43,331 bases of DNA from Erythrobacteraceae bacterium (GCA_027487015.1 JAIYEK010000231.1:1-43331); one strand, 5' to 3'; counted from the stretch's first letter, positions 17,356-25,002 are shown. Notes: generated from the letters alone by a model not told the origin. Made by a program: numbers and translations.

Positions 17356-17560
17356 TCAGCCTGCCGCCATCAAGGTATCGATCCAGCGCTGTTGATGGAA
17401 CGCCACCGGGTCGCCCAATGCTACCTCGATTTCAGGCGCCGCGGTGCGCAAAAGGTGACGCAACAGAGACTTGGCATAGGGTCACCCATAGAAGCGGTCG
17501 CACTTTCTTCATCATCAATGCCTAAACCGGTAGAACGGTGGGTGGCACAGTTAAAGAAAA
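17356..17560 (-). pseudogene. Possible C-terminal gene remnant, unknown family
   Basis: Read on the minus strand, one frame gives YAKSLLRHLLRTAAPEIEV and ends ...RWIDTLMAAG at a TGA (17356-17358). The adjacent upstream frame gives HLAWLEGQLFFFNCATHRS. Both look protein-like, and they would join only through a frameshift. An in-frame stop separates the first frame from anything upstream. It may be the decayed end of a chromosomal or element gene; family unknown. Confidence 0.3.
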
Positions 17561-17599
17561 ACAGCTGGCCCTCGAGCCAAGCAAGATGGAGTTTGAAGC

Positions 17600-17851
17600 G
17601 TGTCCATGATAAGCGACCAATGGGTGGACTTCGAACGTCCCGCAAGGCGCGGCGCAAGGGGCTGGAATAAGGACTTCGCCGATGGCGTCTCGATCTTCCT
17701 GCGCCTCGATGATGCGGCGCGCTGCAGTCTCACTTCCGACCTCATCCGTGCATGGCAGTTCGAGCTTCCACTGAACCGGGCGATGGCCAGCGGCGCACTA
17801 CGGCAGGCCTGGGAAAGCGAACCATACATGGGTGGGATCCGATGCGGGTAG
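17600..17851 (+). CDS. Small hypothetical protein (83 aa) preceding ART-like gene
   Basis: The GTG start at 17600 has GGAG at 8-nt spacing; an ATG two codons later is an alternative. The middle of the protein (GVSIFLRLDDAARCSLTSDL) looks like a folded small domain, but I know no family. It ends at TAG, and the next gene begins with GTG in the same frame after a single TTC codon. It may be an antitoxin-like partner or the N-terminal part of one longer protein broken by an amber codon. Confidence 0.45.
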   Translation: MSMISDQWVDFERPARRGARGWNKDFADGVSIFLRLDDAARCSLTSDLIRAWQFELPLNRAMASGALRQAWESEPYMGGIRCG

Positions 17852-17854
17852 TTC

Positions 17855-18262
17855 GTGAGCAAGGTTGCGCACGAGAGGGGCGACGACTTCTATTGGAACA
17901 TGGACGAGTTAGCCGAAGAATGGGGACCGAGCCTGATGACCGACGAAGAGGAGGAGAAGCTAGAAGCAATGGAATTCCCCCTCACCGTATACAGGGGAGG
18001 GACCGGCAGTATCCACGAGGTTGCGCAGGGTATCAGCTGGACGTTGGACCTCGAGATTGCCAAATTTTATGCATTGGACTGGCCTAAGCGATGGGGCATC
18101 GAGCCGGAGCCGATGATTGTCTCAATGCAGGTGGAGTGCGACGACGTCTTTGCCTTTCTCGATGGGCGCAAGGAGTCGGAACTGCTCGTGCCATACGCCT
18201 CGTTGCTTCGCGAAGCCATGACCGAGGTAACGGATCGTGTGGGCATCAGATTGGCTGGATAG
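17855..18262 (+). CDS. Putative ADP-ribosyltransferase-like protein (135 aa)
   Basis: The protein shows the three elements of the R-S-E class of ADP-ribosyltransferases in order: VYRGG with Arg47, GISWTLD with Ser61 followed by a helix EIAKFYAL, and KESELLV with a Glu-x-Glu at 107-109. Short proteins with YRG...SWT...ExE are common in phages and mobile elements and are thought to transfer ADP-ribose from NAD to a target. The first 40 residues are very acidic (TDEEEEKLEAME). The start is GTG at 17855, three nucleotides after the upstream stop and in the same frame. Whether it acts as a toxin, a defence effector or a modifier is unknown. The assignment rests on motif recognition only. Confidence 0.5.
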   Translation: MSKVAHERGDDFYWNMDELAEEWGPSLMTDEEEEKLEAMEFPLTVYRGGTGSIHEVAQGISWTLDLEIAKFYALDWPKRWGIEPEPMIVSMQVECDDVFAFLDGRKESELLVPYASLLREAMTEVTDRVGIRLAG

Positions 18263-18839
18263 CGGCAGTGGCGCGTGCAGCGCCCCCCTCGACCCCGACT
18301 GTCTCGAGGAGAAGAAGATCCCTACAACTCTCCGCTTGCAACCCGCGGGTTCGGAAATCGTCGACTTTCCGGCGCCTATCGGCGTCCGAAACTTTAAACG
18401 GCGAATATTCGCCAGCTTTCTGGCAAACGTTTCGGAAAAGCTGCCGTGCAGCGTTCAAATACGGCCTTTCCTATGCAGCTTCGCGCAGGTTGTGGCGTCA
18501 CCGCCAGCGGGCCGATTTGCAATTGTATCTATGGGGCAACAAGAGGCATATGGCCGCCTTTCAACCTTCCACGCATAGACGGCAGTTGTTGACCCAAAGA
18601 CGGTCCTTCAGATCAGCTACCATGAACGTCTGCTGCTAACAGAAGCTGCCTTTGAACCGCTCGGCTCCAGACCGTTAAGAAGACGCCCTTTTTCGTCTTT
18701 CAGCGGGTTGGCCACCAAATCCACAAAACAGCCGCATGTTCACCTTGCGTTCTCAACGCCCTTGCCATATTCGTTCCGAATGTCACTGTCAAAGGGCACT
18801 GATTGCCACTACCCTTCAGCGCTCAATTAGAGGTCGCAC
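18263..18839. other. Intergenic region without a supported gene
   Basis: A stretch of 577 nt. It contains a perfect 14-bp palindrome GGCGAATATTCGCC (18400-18413). Upstream of the NdpA-like gene there is a possible promoter (TTGCGT, 17 nt, TATTCG) next to an ATTCG-TTC-CGAAT dyad near 18770. The ORFs in the track overlap each other and look like chance frames. Confidence 0.4.
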
Positions 18840-19892
18840 ATGGGTTTTCTGTCGGAAGAGCAATTCGCGTCGCTGCAGATCGAGCACATGATTCTGCATG
18901 TGGTTCGAGACGGCCCCTTCAACCCTGAGCTGGCGCGGGAGGTTGAACATCCCGATTTCTTCATCGAGCGCATCCGCAACACCGACGCGGCAAGCGTCTA
19001 TTCGTTCGAGCCGGAGTCTGCAGTCAAGGCGAAGATCGGTGAGATGGCACGGGGGGAGGTCACCTTCGAGGCGGGAGCACAGTCGCTGTCGCGGGAGTTC
19101 GCCAGATTGCATCATGGCGGACACAAGCCCGGGGCGCTCTTCATATTCGAGTTAAGCTGCGACGAGCCTGACGTCACCATCTACAGCCTGATCAAATACG
19201 ACTATCAGGAAGTCATCGAACAAGCCGATGCGGACGAAGGCAGTCTGCTGCGGCGCATTCTTCAGGCGTTTGTCGCGGAGAAGAAGGCCATTCAGAAGTC
19301 CGCAATGATCCGGGTGGTCGACGGCATTGTTGAAGATGCCGTTTCGACAATGGACCGAATGAAAGCAGCGCCCGCCATCGGCGACTATTTCGCCAGCTAC
19401 CTCCATGTGCGGCGTGAACGCAGCGACAGTGAACTGACCCAAGCCGTAAAAGACGTGGTCCGCCAGACGCTGATCGAAAGCAAGGACGTGCTGCCGGACC
19501 GGAACGTGCCGCGAGCGATCCAGCGCGCGCAAGCTGCGCTGCGGGACAGGCAGCAGATCGACGAGGATGCCGTGCACGAAGCCATCCTCGCGGCCGCTGG
19601 CAATCCCGAGGACGAAAGCATTCGGTCACAACTCCAGGTGCGGACTAGGCGAAAGCTCAGATCTGCTAAGCTGGAAGGCTTGGCCTTTCGACCCAGCGGG
19701 CAGATCCTTCAGCGCCCGCCCATCCGACAGGTGAAGACGACCGAGGGCGTAACCTTGATCTATCCGGACGACGCCGACGAACGCACGGTGCGTCGCGTCG
19801 ACACTGACGACGGCGGCCAGGTGATTACGGTTACAACGAGACACGTCACGGAGGACCGCGTTGTCCGCGACAAAAATCGCCCGCTGGCTTGA
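18840..19892 (+). CDS. NdpA/YejK-like nucleoid-associated protein (350 aa)
   Basis: The N-terminal part resembles the 37-kDa nucleoid-associated protein family: an early IEHMILHVV strand, FFIERIR, and a central segment with DEPDVTIYSLIKYDYQEVI, where family members carry LvkiDy...v. The second half (about 210-350) is charged, with AAAGNPEDESIRSQLQVRTRRKL and a C-terminal beta region, and differs from enterobacterial NdpA. The preceding region has no strong Shine-Dalgarno sequence (AGAGGTCGCAC before ATG). Its end overlaps the start of a membrane protein gene by 32 nt, so the two form one unit. NdpA-like proteins in accessory DNA next to a membrane protein suggest a DNA-sensing/membrane-effector pair, which is inference. 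Confidence 0.65.
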   Translation: MGFLSEEQFASLQIEHMILHVVRDGPFNPELAREVEHPDFFIERIRNTDAASVYSFEPESAVKAKIGEMARGEVTFEAGAQSLSREFARLHHGGHKPGALFIFELSCDEPDVTIYSLIKYDYQEVIEQADADEGSLLRRILQAFVAEKKAIQKSAMIRVVDGIVEDAVSTMDRMKAAPAIGDYFASYLHVRRERSDSELTQAVKDVVRQTLIESKDVLPDRNVPRAIQRAQAALRDRQQIDEDAVHEAILAAAGNPEDESIRSQLQVRTRRKLRSAKLEGLAFRPSGQILQRPPIRQVKTTEGVTLIYPDDADERTVRRVDTDDGGQVITVTTRHVTEDRVVRDKNRPLA

Positions 19893-21174
19893 TCGGCTTC
19901 CGAGGCTTGGCGCCTTCGTCGTCGAGACCGCTGATACGGTAAGCGCGTCGAACCTCTCGGCTCGACAAACGCGCGAGCTCTGCGGGCTCGTCGAGGTGGA
20001 AGGGTGGCGACTAACAATCTTTGACCAAGCAAATGAAACATGGACTCGAGACGAGCTGGACGAGGATCTGGCTCCGTTCCGCGTGACGATCGTCAAACCG
20101 CCTGCGGGCATCGACGCGGCTCGTATTCTGACGGATGTTGGCTTTGCCGCATGGCTAGCCGAGCCCAGCGGATCGGTCTGCCAAGTCGCTCGGCTATCGC
20201 GCCCCTTCGAGACGCTCGGCATTCGGTTCACTAGCTGGGATGAACCCGCCAGTCCGTTCGAGCCCGCCGAGAAAACGGCCAGCCCCCGATCCCTTGTGCG
20301 CGAATACAACGGTCAGGCACGGGCTCCGGACGATGTTCGCACATGGCTGCTTCGCGACGTTGATGACATCCCTTTCGACAACTCCACTTTCCGTATCTGG
20401 ATGGCGGCTGCGGCCGTGCATACGCTTCGTGCCGTGCCGGACGAGATCGATCCGGTGAACGGCTCGCTCAAATTTAAGGGACCGCCGCGGCTGGCGCTCC
20501 ACGTCAGCGCGGACGTCACCGAGGTTCTTTCCGAACTCGGCATCGATGGTTTCAAGAACCTGCAGCGCGGCGTCCACTGGGTGTTCGAGAACCCTCGCGA
20601 AGCAGAGATGCGACATGCGCTGTTTGCCACCGAAGTTGCTCGCAGCGGAATAGAGACCGATCGCGCGGAGATTTATCTTCGTGAACACGCGGAAGCCGCC
20701 TTGGATGGTGCCAAAATTGCCTATCAGGTTTCGCTCGCTCAGCTGAGCAGCGAGACGCTCAAGTCCCTTGCGGATCTCCGCAAGGCCGTAACCGAGGAGA
20801 CCGCCAAAGTCACCGAAGCCACGCGGCAGATCGCGGGAGCTGTGGCCGCAGCGCTGGCGGTGGGTATCGGCCTCATGGCCGCACGGGTCACTGCGGCCGC
20901 ATCTGGCAACCTGATCATCGCGATCATGATCGTCGCTGCGGCTTACGTGTCGATGGTAATCTTGTCAGGCCTTCAGTTCGCCTGGCTGCAGCGTGACCTC
21001 CGCCGCGGTTGGCAATCTCGGCTGTATCGCTATCTTCCTCGATCAGAGTATCAGGCTCTGGTGCTCACACCCACCGGTCGAGCCGAAGCGTCACTATTCT
21101 GGGTTGCCGGGATTGGCGGCTTTATCATCTTGATTGTTTCGATACTGGTGATCTTTCCCATTATCTGGACGTAG
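19861..21174 (+). CDS. Unknown protein with C-terminal membrane domain (437 aa)
   Basis: The start is TTG at 19861 with GGAGG about 6 nt upstream, inside the end of the NdpA-like gene. About 320 residues of soluble domain come first, including a possible coiled coil (LSSETLKSLADLRKAVTEET). These are followed by hydrophobic segments at about 324-345, 350-371 and 411-436, giving a membrane-anchored C-terminus. The soluble domain is not recognised. The layout, with a cytosolic sensor-like part and membrane segments at the end, is that of abortive-infection effectors such as pore-forming partners, but no enzyme motif is visible. Translation is likely coupled to the upstream gene. Confidence 0.6.
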   Translation: MSATKIARWLDRLPRLGAFVVETADTVSASNLSARQTRELCGLVEVEGWRLTIFDQANETWTRDELDEDLAPFRVTIVKPPAGIDAARILTDVGFAAWLAEPSGSVCQVARLSRPFETLGIRFTSWDEPASPFEPAEKTASPRSLVREYNGQARAPDDVRTWLLRDVDDIPFDNSTFRIWMAAAAVHTLRAVPDEIDPVNGSLKFKGPPRLALHVSADVTEVLSELGIDGFKNLQRGVHWVFENPREAEMRHALFATEVARSGIETDRAEIYLREHAEAALDGAKIAYQVSLAQLSSETLKSLADLRKAVTEETAKVTEATRQIAGAVAAALAVGIGLMAARVTAAASGNLIIAIMIVAAAYVSMVILSGLQFAWLQRDLRRGWQSRLYRYLPRSEYQALVLTPTGRAEASLFWVAGIGGFIILIVSILVIFPIIWT

Positions 21175-21630
21175 CAAGACGAGCTGAGCAGCGTCGTGGA
21201 GGCTTAACGCCACACAAGGCCGCTCGATCTGCCTACGATCATTTGCCGGGACGGCAGGCGCTGGGTCGGGAGCAGCCGACTGAAGATATCGATTGGCAAT
21301 GACAGCTACTGCGCGTCGGTCGCCCGAGAGATGCCAGTCCAGCACCGGATCAGTTTATGTCTTTCTGCAATATCGGCCGACGCGCGCTGAACGACTGCTT
21401 CTGACGAAAACTGCCGCTCGGTAAAATACCTGCGAACGGCAGAGATGTCCCAAACCCGGCCTGCGACACCCGCAGGTAGCTTGCTCGCGTGCATGCGATC
21501 CGAACTTGCTATCAATTAGCCACGCCTATGCCGCTGATTTGGGAAAATTCCATTGCCGACGCCTCGCCGCGGGGTCGGCTGAGAGAAGGGAAAAGCCCTT
21601 CGGGCCGGCCTCGTAATTACGAGGCGAAGT
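21175..21630. other. Intergenic region; leader of exonuclease gene at right end
   Basis: This 456-nt stretch has no gene I can support. A minus-strand 69-aa frame (21306-21515) was considered and left out. The last 50 nt contain two hairpins in front of the exonuclease gene: GAAGGG/CCCTTC (21585-21601) and the 18-bp palindrome described separately. Confidence 0.4.
21608..21625. promoter_or_regulatory. 18-bp palindrome at ribosome-binding site of exonuclease gene
   Basis: GCCTCGTAATTACGAGGC is a perfect palindrome ending 5 nt before the ATG at 21631. The right arm contains GAGG, the likely Shine-Dalgarno sequence, so a dimeric protein or an RNA hairpin could block translation. Confidence 0.55.
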
Positions 21631-22575
21631 ATGAATACCATTAACGGCAAGAGCGCTGCCAGCGGCGGCAACGCCACCAATAATGCCGCACCTCCAAGCT
21701 GCGACCGGCAGCGCGTGCTGCTGCCGGTGCGCAAGCGGGTAGACTGGCCGCTGGAATACGACAGCAACGAAGCCCTGCGGAAAATTGCGGTGATAGACAC
21801 CGAAACAACCGGGCTGGACTGGGCCAAACACCGGGTCATCGAGATCTGCGCGGCGTCCGTGCTAGTGAATGCCGAGGGCCGGATCATTGCCATCGAACGT
21901 GTGGGCACCGGCCTTGAGTATCCCGGCCACCCCCTATCGCGGGAGATAAGCGAGCTTACCGGTCTCACCGATGCCATGCTTGAGAACAAGGTAATCGACC
22001 GGGACAAGCTCACGCCATTCTTAAGCGAGTGCGAAGCTGTGTTGGCGTTCAATAGCGGCTTCGACCGCAGCTTCGCCGAAGCTCTTCTGCCAGATCTGCC
22101 CGCGATGTCCTGGGGCTGCGTCATGGCCGATGTCCCGTGGCGCAAGCTCGGCTTCGAAAATGGCCCTCAGAATTACCTGCTCATGCAGGCGGGCCGGTTC
22201 GCCGCCGAAGCCCACCGGGCGAAGCAAGACGTGCTGTCCCTGATCGAGCTGCTGGATCATGTCTGCACTGATGGGACAAGCATCATGGCCAAGGTGCTGT
22301 CGGCCATCGACGCGCCAGCGTGGCGGTTTGAGGCGACGTGGGCGAGCTACCACCAGCGGGATCTGCTGCGCGATCGACGCTATAGGTGGCGGCCGGACGG
22401 GCGCAGCGGAGTCTGGCACAAGCATATCCGCGGTGACGAATATCAAGCTGAATGGGAATGGCACTTGAGCGTCATTGGTCATGAACCCGCGGTCATCCCG
22501 CTGCCGGCGACCGAACGGTATCGCCATGATCGGTCTTGGAAGCCGGTCGAACGCAAAGCGAAGATTACCGCCTAG
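21631..22575 (+). CDS. DEDDh 3'-5' exonuclease, DnaQ-like (314 aa)
   Basis: All DEDDh motifs are visible: AVIDTETTGLD with Asp56 and Glu58, AFNSGFD with Asp145, and AHRAKQD with His195 and Asp200. These residues bind two metal ions for 3'-to-5' hydrolysis of DNA or RNA, as in the epsilon subunit of DNA polymerase III. About 45 residues precede the domain and about 110 follow it, including a Trp/Arg-rich segment (RDRRYRWRPDGRSGVWHKH) that may bind nucleic acid. It is too long and too divergent for the replicative epsilon subunit and is probably an element-specific nuclease for DNA processing. A 5' hairpin at its ribosome-binding site suggests controlled translation. Confidence 0.85.
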   Translation: MNTINGKSAASGGNATNNAAPPSCDRQRVLLPVRKRVDWPLEYDSNEALRKIAVIDTETTGLDWAKHRVIEICAASVLVNAEGRIIAIERVGTGLEYPGHPLSREISELTGLTDAMLENKVIDRDKLTPFLSECEAVLAFNSGFDRSFAEALLPDLPAMSWGCVMADVPWRKLGFENGPQNYLLMQAGRFAAEAHRAKQDVLSLIELLDHVCTDGTSIMAKVLSAIDAPAWRFEATWASYHQRDLLRDRRYRWRPDGRSGVWHKHIRGDEYQAEWEWHLSVIGHEPAVIPLPATERYRHDRSWKPVERKAKITA

Positions 22576-22616
22576 GAGCGGTTTGGGTGAGCTGAATCCG
22601 GGAATGGAAAAGGCTT

Positions 22617-22639
22617 CGCTCCCCTTGCGCGGGGGAGCG
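22617..22639 (+). repeat. Hairpin CGCTCCCC/GGGGAGCG in leader of short ORF
   Basis: An 8-bp perfect stem with a 7-nt loop lies 27 nt before the 31-aa ORF. It is preceded by GGAAAAGGCTTCG, a sequence closely similar to GGAAAAAAGGGGCTTCG before the 179-aa gene. No T-tract follows, so it is unlikely to be a simple intrinsic terminator. Confidence 0.4.
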
Positions 22640-22665
22640 CCACACTAACAAGGAACCACAATACC

Positions 22666-22761
22666 ATGAGAAATCTCAAACTCGGCGGGGTGTGCCCCCG
22701 CCGGCCGACTAGTCCTGAGAAGCGGGGCGGTGCGCGAAGCACCGCCCCGTCCCTGTTCTGA
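22666..22761 (+). CDS. Short ORF (31 aa) sharing its N-terminus with the next gene
   Basis: This ORF is too short for the supplied track. MRNLKLGGVCPRRP closely matches the first 14 residues of the following 179-aa protein (MIDLNLGGTCPRRP), and AAGGAAC stands in front of both start codons. After this segment the sequence diverges and ends in a GC-rich hairpin. It may be a leader peptide or a truncated paralog created by duplication of the gene start. The hairpin formed by codons 7-13 is also present in both genes. Confidence 0.4.
   Translation: MRNLKLGGVCPRRPTSPEKRGGARSTAPSLF
22724..22748 (+). terminator. Strong hairpin at end of the 31-aa ORF
   Basis: GGGGCGGTGC and GCACCGCCCC form a perfect 10-bp stem around the loop GCGAA. 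It is not followed by a T-run, so termination, if any, may be partial or attenuator-like before the 179-aa gene. Confidence 0.45.
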
Positions 22762-22855
22762 CAGATAAAAATGAGCCTCTCCTAGGAAGGAAAAAAGGGG
22801 CTTCGGCCTGTGCGGCGTCCGCTCAGGCTACCAAGAAACTAAAAAGGAACGAAAT

Positions 22856-23395
22856 ATGATTGACTTGAACCTTGGCGGGACCTGTCCCCGCCGGCCGCTG
22901 ACCTATGTCTTGACGAGAGCCATGTGGCACCCGCGCGGCCCCGCCGACGTATCCATCAAGGGCTGCGAGCTGGGCGTGGGCGCGTCCAACGGCGAGCTGG
23001 CCGAAGGCATTAACGTAATGGCCGACGTGGCCTTTCGCACCAAGACGCCGTGGGTGTTGGCGAACTTCGCCGACGACGTCACCACCAGGTGCGACGGCCT
23101 CTTCATGATCAAACCAATGGGAGATGAAGTTCTGATCGGCTTGGTCGAGCCCTACATCTTGCGGAAGGGGTCACCCCTTATCCTTGTGGGTGGAGACCGG
23201 TCTCGTGCCTTTTCGATCAATGCAGCTGGCAAGCTGATCGAATGCCCCGTCCCGCCGCTGTCACAAATCGCGGCCGGTGTGGATCGCGGCTGGGCCGAGA
23301 TCAGGCGCCGTATGGCTGACGTGATCGAGGGAACCGCCTTCCGCTATCCAAGCTGGGCAGTCTGTGTCGACGTCAAGCACGTCCCCGTATTCTGA
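22856..23395 (+). CDS. Hypothetical protein (179 aa)
   Basis: Family not recognised. It starts at ATG 22856 with AAAGGAAC upstream. It begins with the LGGTCPRRP segment shared with the preceding short ORF. The central part (WVLANFADDVTTRCDGLFMI, VLIGLVEPYIL, PLILVGGDRSRAFSI) reads as a compact alpha/beta or beta-rich soluble protein. There is no membrane segment or signal peptide. A perfect hairpin follows the gene. It lies in a block of same-strand genes with spaced leaders and probably belongs to the element's accessory functions. Confidence 0.6.
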   Translation: MIDLNLGGTCPRRPLTYVLTRAMWHPRGPADVSIKGCELGVGASNGELAEGINVMADVAFRTKTPWVLANFADDVTTRCDGLFMIKPMGDEVLIGLVEPYILRKGSPLILVGGDRSRAFSINAAGKLIECPVPPLSQIAAGVDRGWAEIRRRMADVIEGTAFRYPSWAVCVDVKHVPVF

Positions 23396-23425
23396 TCGGC
23401 CACCCTTTCATCACCACCCAATCAC

Positions 23426-23464
23426 CAGACGGGCGGCGCTCTCCACCAGAGCGCCGCCCGTCTG
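23426..23464 (+). terminator. Perfect 17-bp hairpin between two hypothetical genes
   Basis: CAGACGGGCGGCGCTCT and AGAGCGCCGCCCGTCTG pair perfectly around the loop CCACC, followed by CTTTC. It starts 31 nt after the 179-aa stop and ends 20 nt before the next ATG. It is probably a terminator or processing hairpin; the T-tract is poor. Confidence 0.6.
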
Positions 23465-23483
23465 CTTTCACGAAGGGAATCCC

Positions 23484-24065
23484 ATGCACCGCCATATGAA
23501 CACCCATCCGCCGGTTCTTTCCGCGCTGATCATCATCCGGACGCGACCGGAATACGAACGTCGCTCCATCATATCCAGCCTCGCGCTGTTCACCGCCACC
23601 ATCACCGGACGGCGGGAAGCAGCCTTCGATCTGCTTCATGCCCGGTTCGATCCGACGGATACGCGCGCGGAAATCCTCAGGGGACTATGCCAACGCGTTC
23701 CGCCGGGGGCGCAGCTGCTGGTTCGCCAGCCCATCCTGCCGGCACGGCATCTGATGGACACCGCCGCAGTTCGTGACCTCCCGCCGATCGACAACCAGCT
23801 GATCGCTTCGGCCTTGCCTGGCACCACGCTCTTGTCACTGACTGTGACCGACGAGCAGCTGAAAGCTGCTGGTGAAGCGATGGGCCTCGAAATGGCCGGC
23901 CCAGAATCCACGCCGCTCAAGCGCAATCGCCGTGCGCCGGAGCAGGCGATGGCGCTCTGGTCGGTCTACACTCAGGCGTTCTGCCACAAGGCTGAGGCCC
24001 GTGCGCTGATCGCGTCCTTTCAGGCCTGGCGTGTCCTGGAGCGTGCCAAGCCGCTGCCGTTCTGA
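23484..24065 (+). CDS. Hypothetical protein (193 aa)
   Basis: Family not recognised. The track opens at 23364, but the first 40 residues overlap the preceding gene and the hairpin. The ATG at 23484 follows GAAGGGAATCCC and is the likely start; a second ATG lies four codons later. The protein is soluble, with two Leu-rich segments and a basic linker (TPLKRNRRAPEQAMALWSVY) before a helical end. It sits between the 179-aa gene and a second exonuclease gene. No catalytic motif is seen. Confidence 0.6.
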   Translation: MHRHMNTHPPVLSALIIIRTRPEYERRSIISSLALFTATITGRREAAFDLLHARFDPTDTRAEILRGLCQRVPPGAQLLVRQPILPARHLMDTAAVRDLPPIDNQLIASALPGTTLLSLTVTDEQLKAAGEAMGLEMAGPESTPLKRNRRAPEQAMALWSVYTQAFCHKAEARALIASFQAWRVLERAKPLPF

Positions 24066-24207
24066 GGCCAAGGCGTAATGGCGTCAGCGAACGACACCGC
24101 CGGACACCATCGCCGCATTGGTTCGAGAAACAGCGGCACAGCCGAAAAGGAGCCAGAGGAAGGAGGAAGGGAGTGGGTTGGGATCAACCCATGAAAGGAA
24201 AAAGGAA

Positions 24208-25002
24208 ATGCCAAAGTTCACGTTCATCGACATCGAATCTCTCTGGGATCCACAGCTTCACGAGGCCTATCTCGCCATCGATCCGAATGGCGACAGGAAG
24301 ACTGATCGCAATGGCAATATCCGCCACCGTCTCGCATGCAGGCGCGTTATAGCCGCCGCAGCCTTCGATGTTGAAGTGTTGGAAGGCGGCGCGATAGCGA
24401 TCGGAGGGCTGCGCGCCTGGGATGAGCATCAATATGGAGACGAGCTGGAGGTTGTAACCAAGCTGTTCGATCATCTCCGCCAGCGCCCGGACACCAACGC
24501 TGTCACCTGGAGCGGGCTCGCAGCCGATTTGCCGCTCCTCAATCTTGCGGCAATCGAGCACCACCTCGTGCTGCCGCCTCAACTCCGGGCGAACATGTTG
24601 CATGCCGCCCGCCGCAGCTCTTGGCGGCCCCATATCGACCTTGCCCTGCAGATGAAGGGCAATGGGCGGGACTGGTCGCACATGACAGAGGTCGGACTGA
24701 GGCTGGGCCTTCCTGCCGAGCTGTTCGCAGGCAAGGCTGATATCGCCGAACCGCGGAATGGCGAGGAATGGCAGGCGATGAGCCACCGGGTCGGCACCGA
24801 CTGCATCCTCACCGCCATGATCGCGCTGGTTTGGTGGCGGGCCAATGGTCTGATCGCCCTCGATCAGGTTGCCGCCCTCCACAACATCGCCGATTGGTGC
24901 CTGCGGAACAAAGCTGTCGCCGATGCCCATGAAACCCCGCTCGCCCGCCTTCGGGGAGAAATGTTCAGGCGTATGGGGGACGAATGGCACGAGGCTGCCT
25001 AG
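24208..25002 (+). CDS. Predicted 3'-5' exonuclease, PolB-exonuclease-like (264 aa)
   Basis: The start is ATG 24208 with AAAGGAA spaced correctly; the track start at 24118 is too early. FTFIDIES places Asp8 and Glu10 at the usual first motif. WSGLAADLPLLNL gives Asp107 in the second, and HRVGTDCILT gives His193 and Asp198 in an HxxxxD third motif. This set fits the DEDD superfamily, close to the predicted exonucleases related to the PolB proofreading domain. It is the second exonuclease of this block. A role in processing element or invading DNA is plausible but not shown by sequence. Confidence 0.75.
   Translation: MPKFTFIDIESLWDPQLHEAYLAIDPNGDRKTDRNGNIRHRLACRRVIAAAAFDVEVLEGGAIAIGGLRAWDEHQYGDELEVVTKLFDHLRQRPDTNAVTWSGLAADLPLLNLAAIEHHLVLPPQLRANMLHAARRSSWRPHIDLALQMKGNGRDWSHMTEVGLRLGLPAELFAGKADIAEPRNGEEWQAMSHRVGTDCILTAMIALVWWRANGLIALDQVAALHNIADWCLRNKAVADAHETPLARLRGEMFRRMGDEWHEAA

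Larger units (their letters stand above)
17116..17599. other. Intergenic region with no intact gene
   Basis: This 484-nt stretch holds the putative operator of the efflux operon at its left edge and a possible degraded minus-strand coding remnant around 17356-17560. All ORFs in the track here look like chance frames. Nothing else is recognised. Confidence 0.5.

Noticed and set aside
21306-21515. 69-aa minus-strand ORF with a protein-like end
   Set aside because: It needs a TTG start, has no good ribosome-binding site and has no recognisable motif; a chance frame in a gene-free stretch is as likely.
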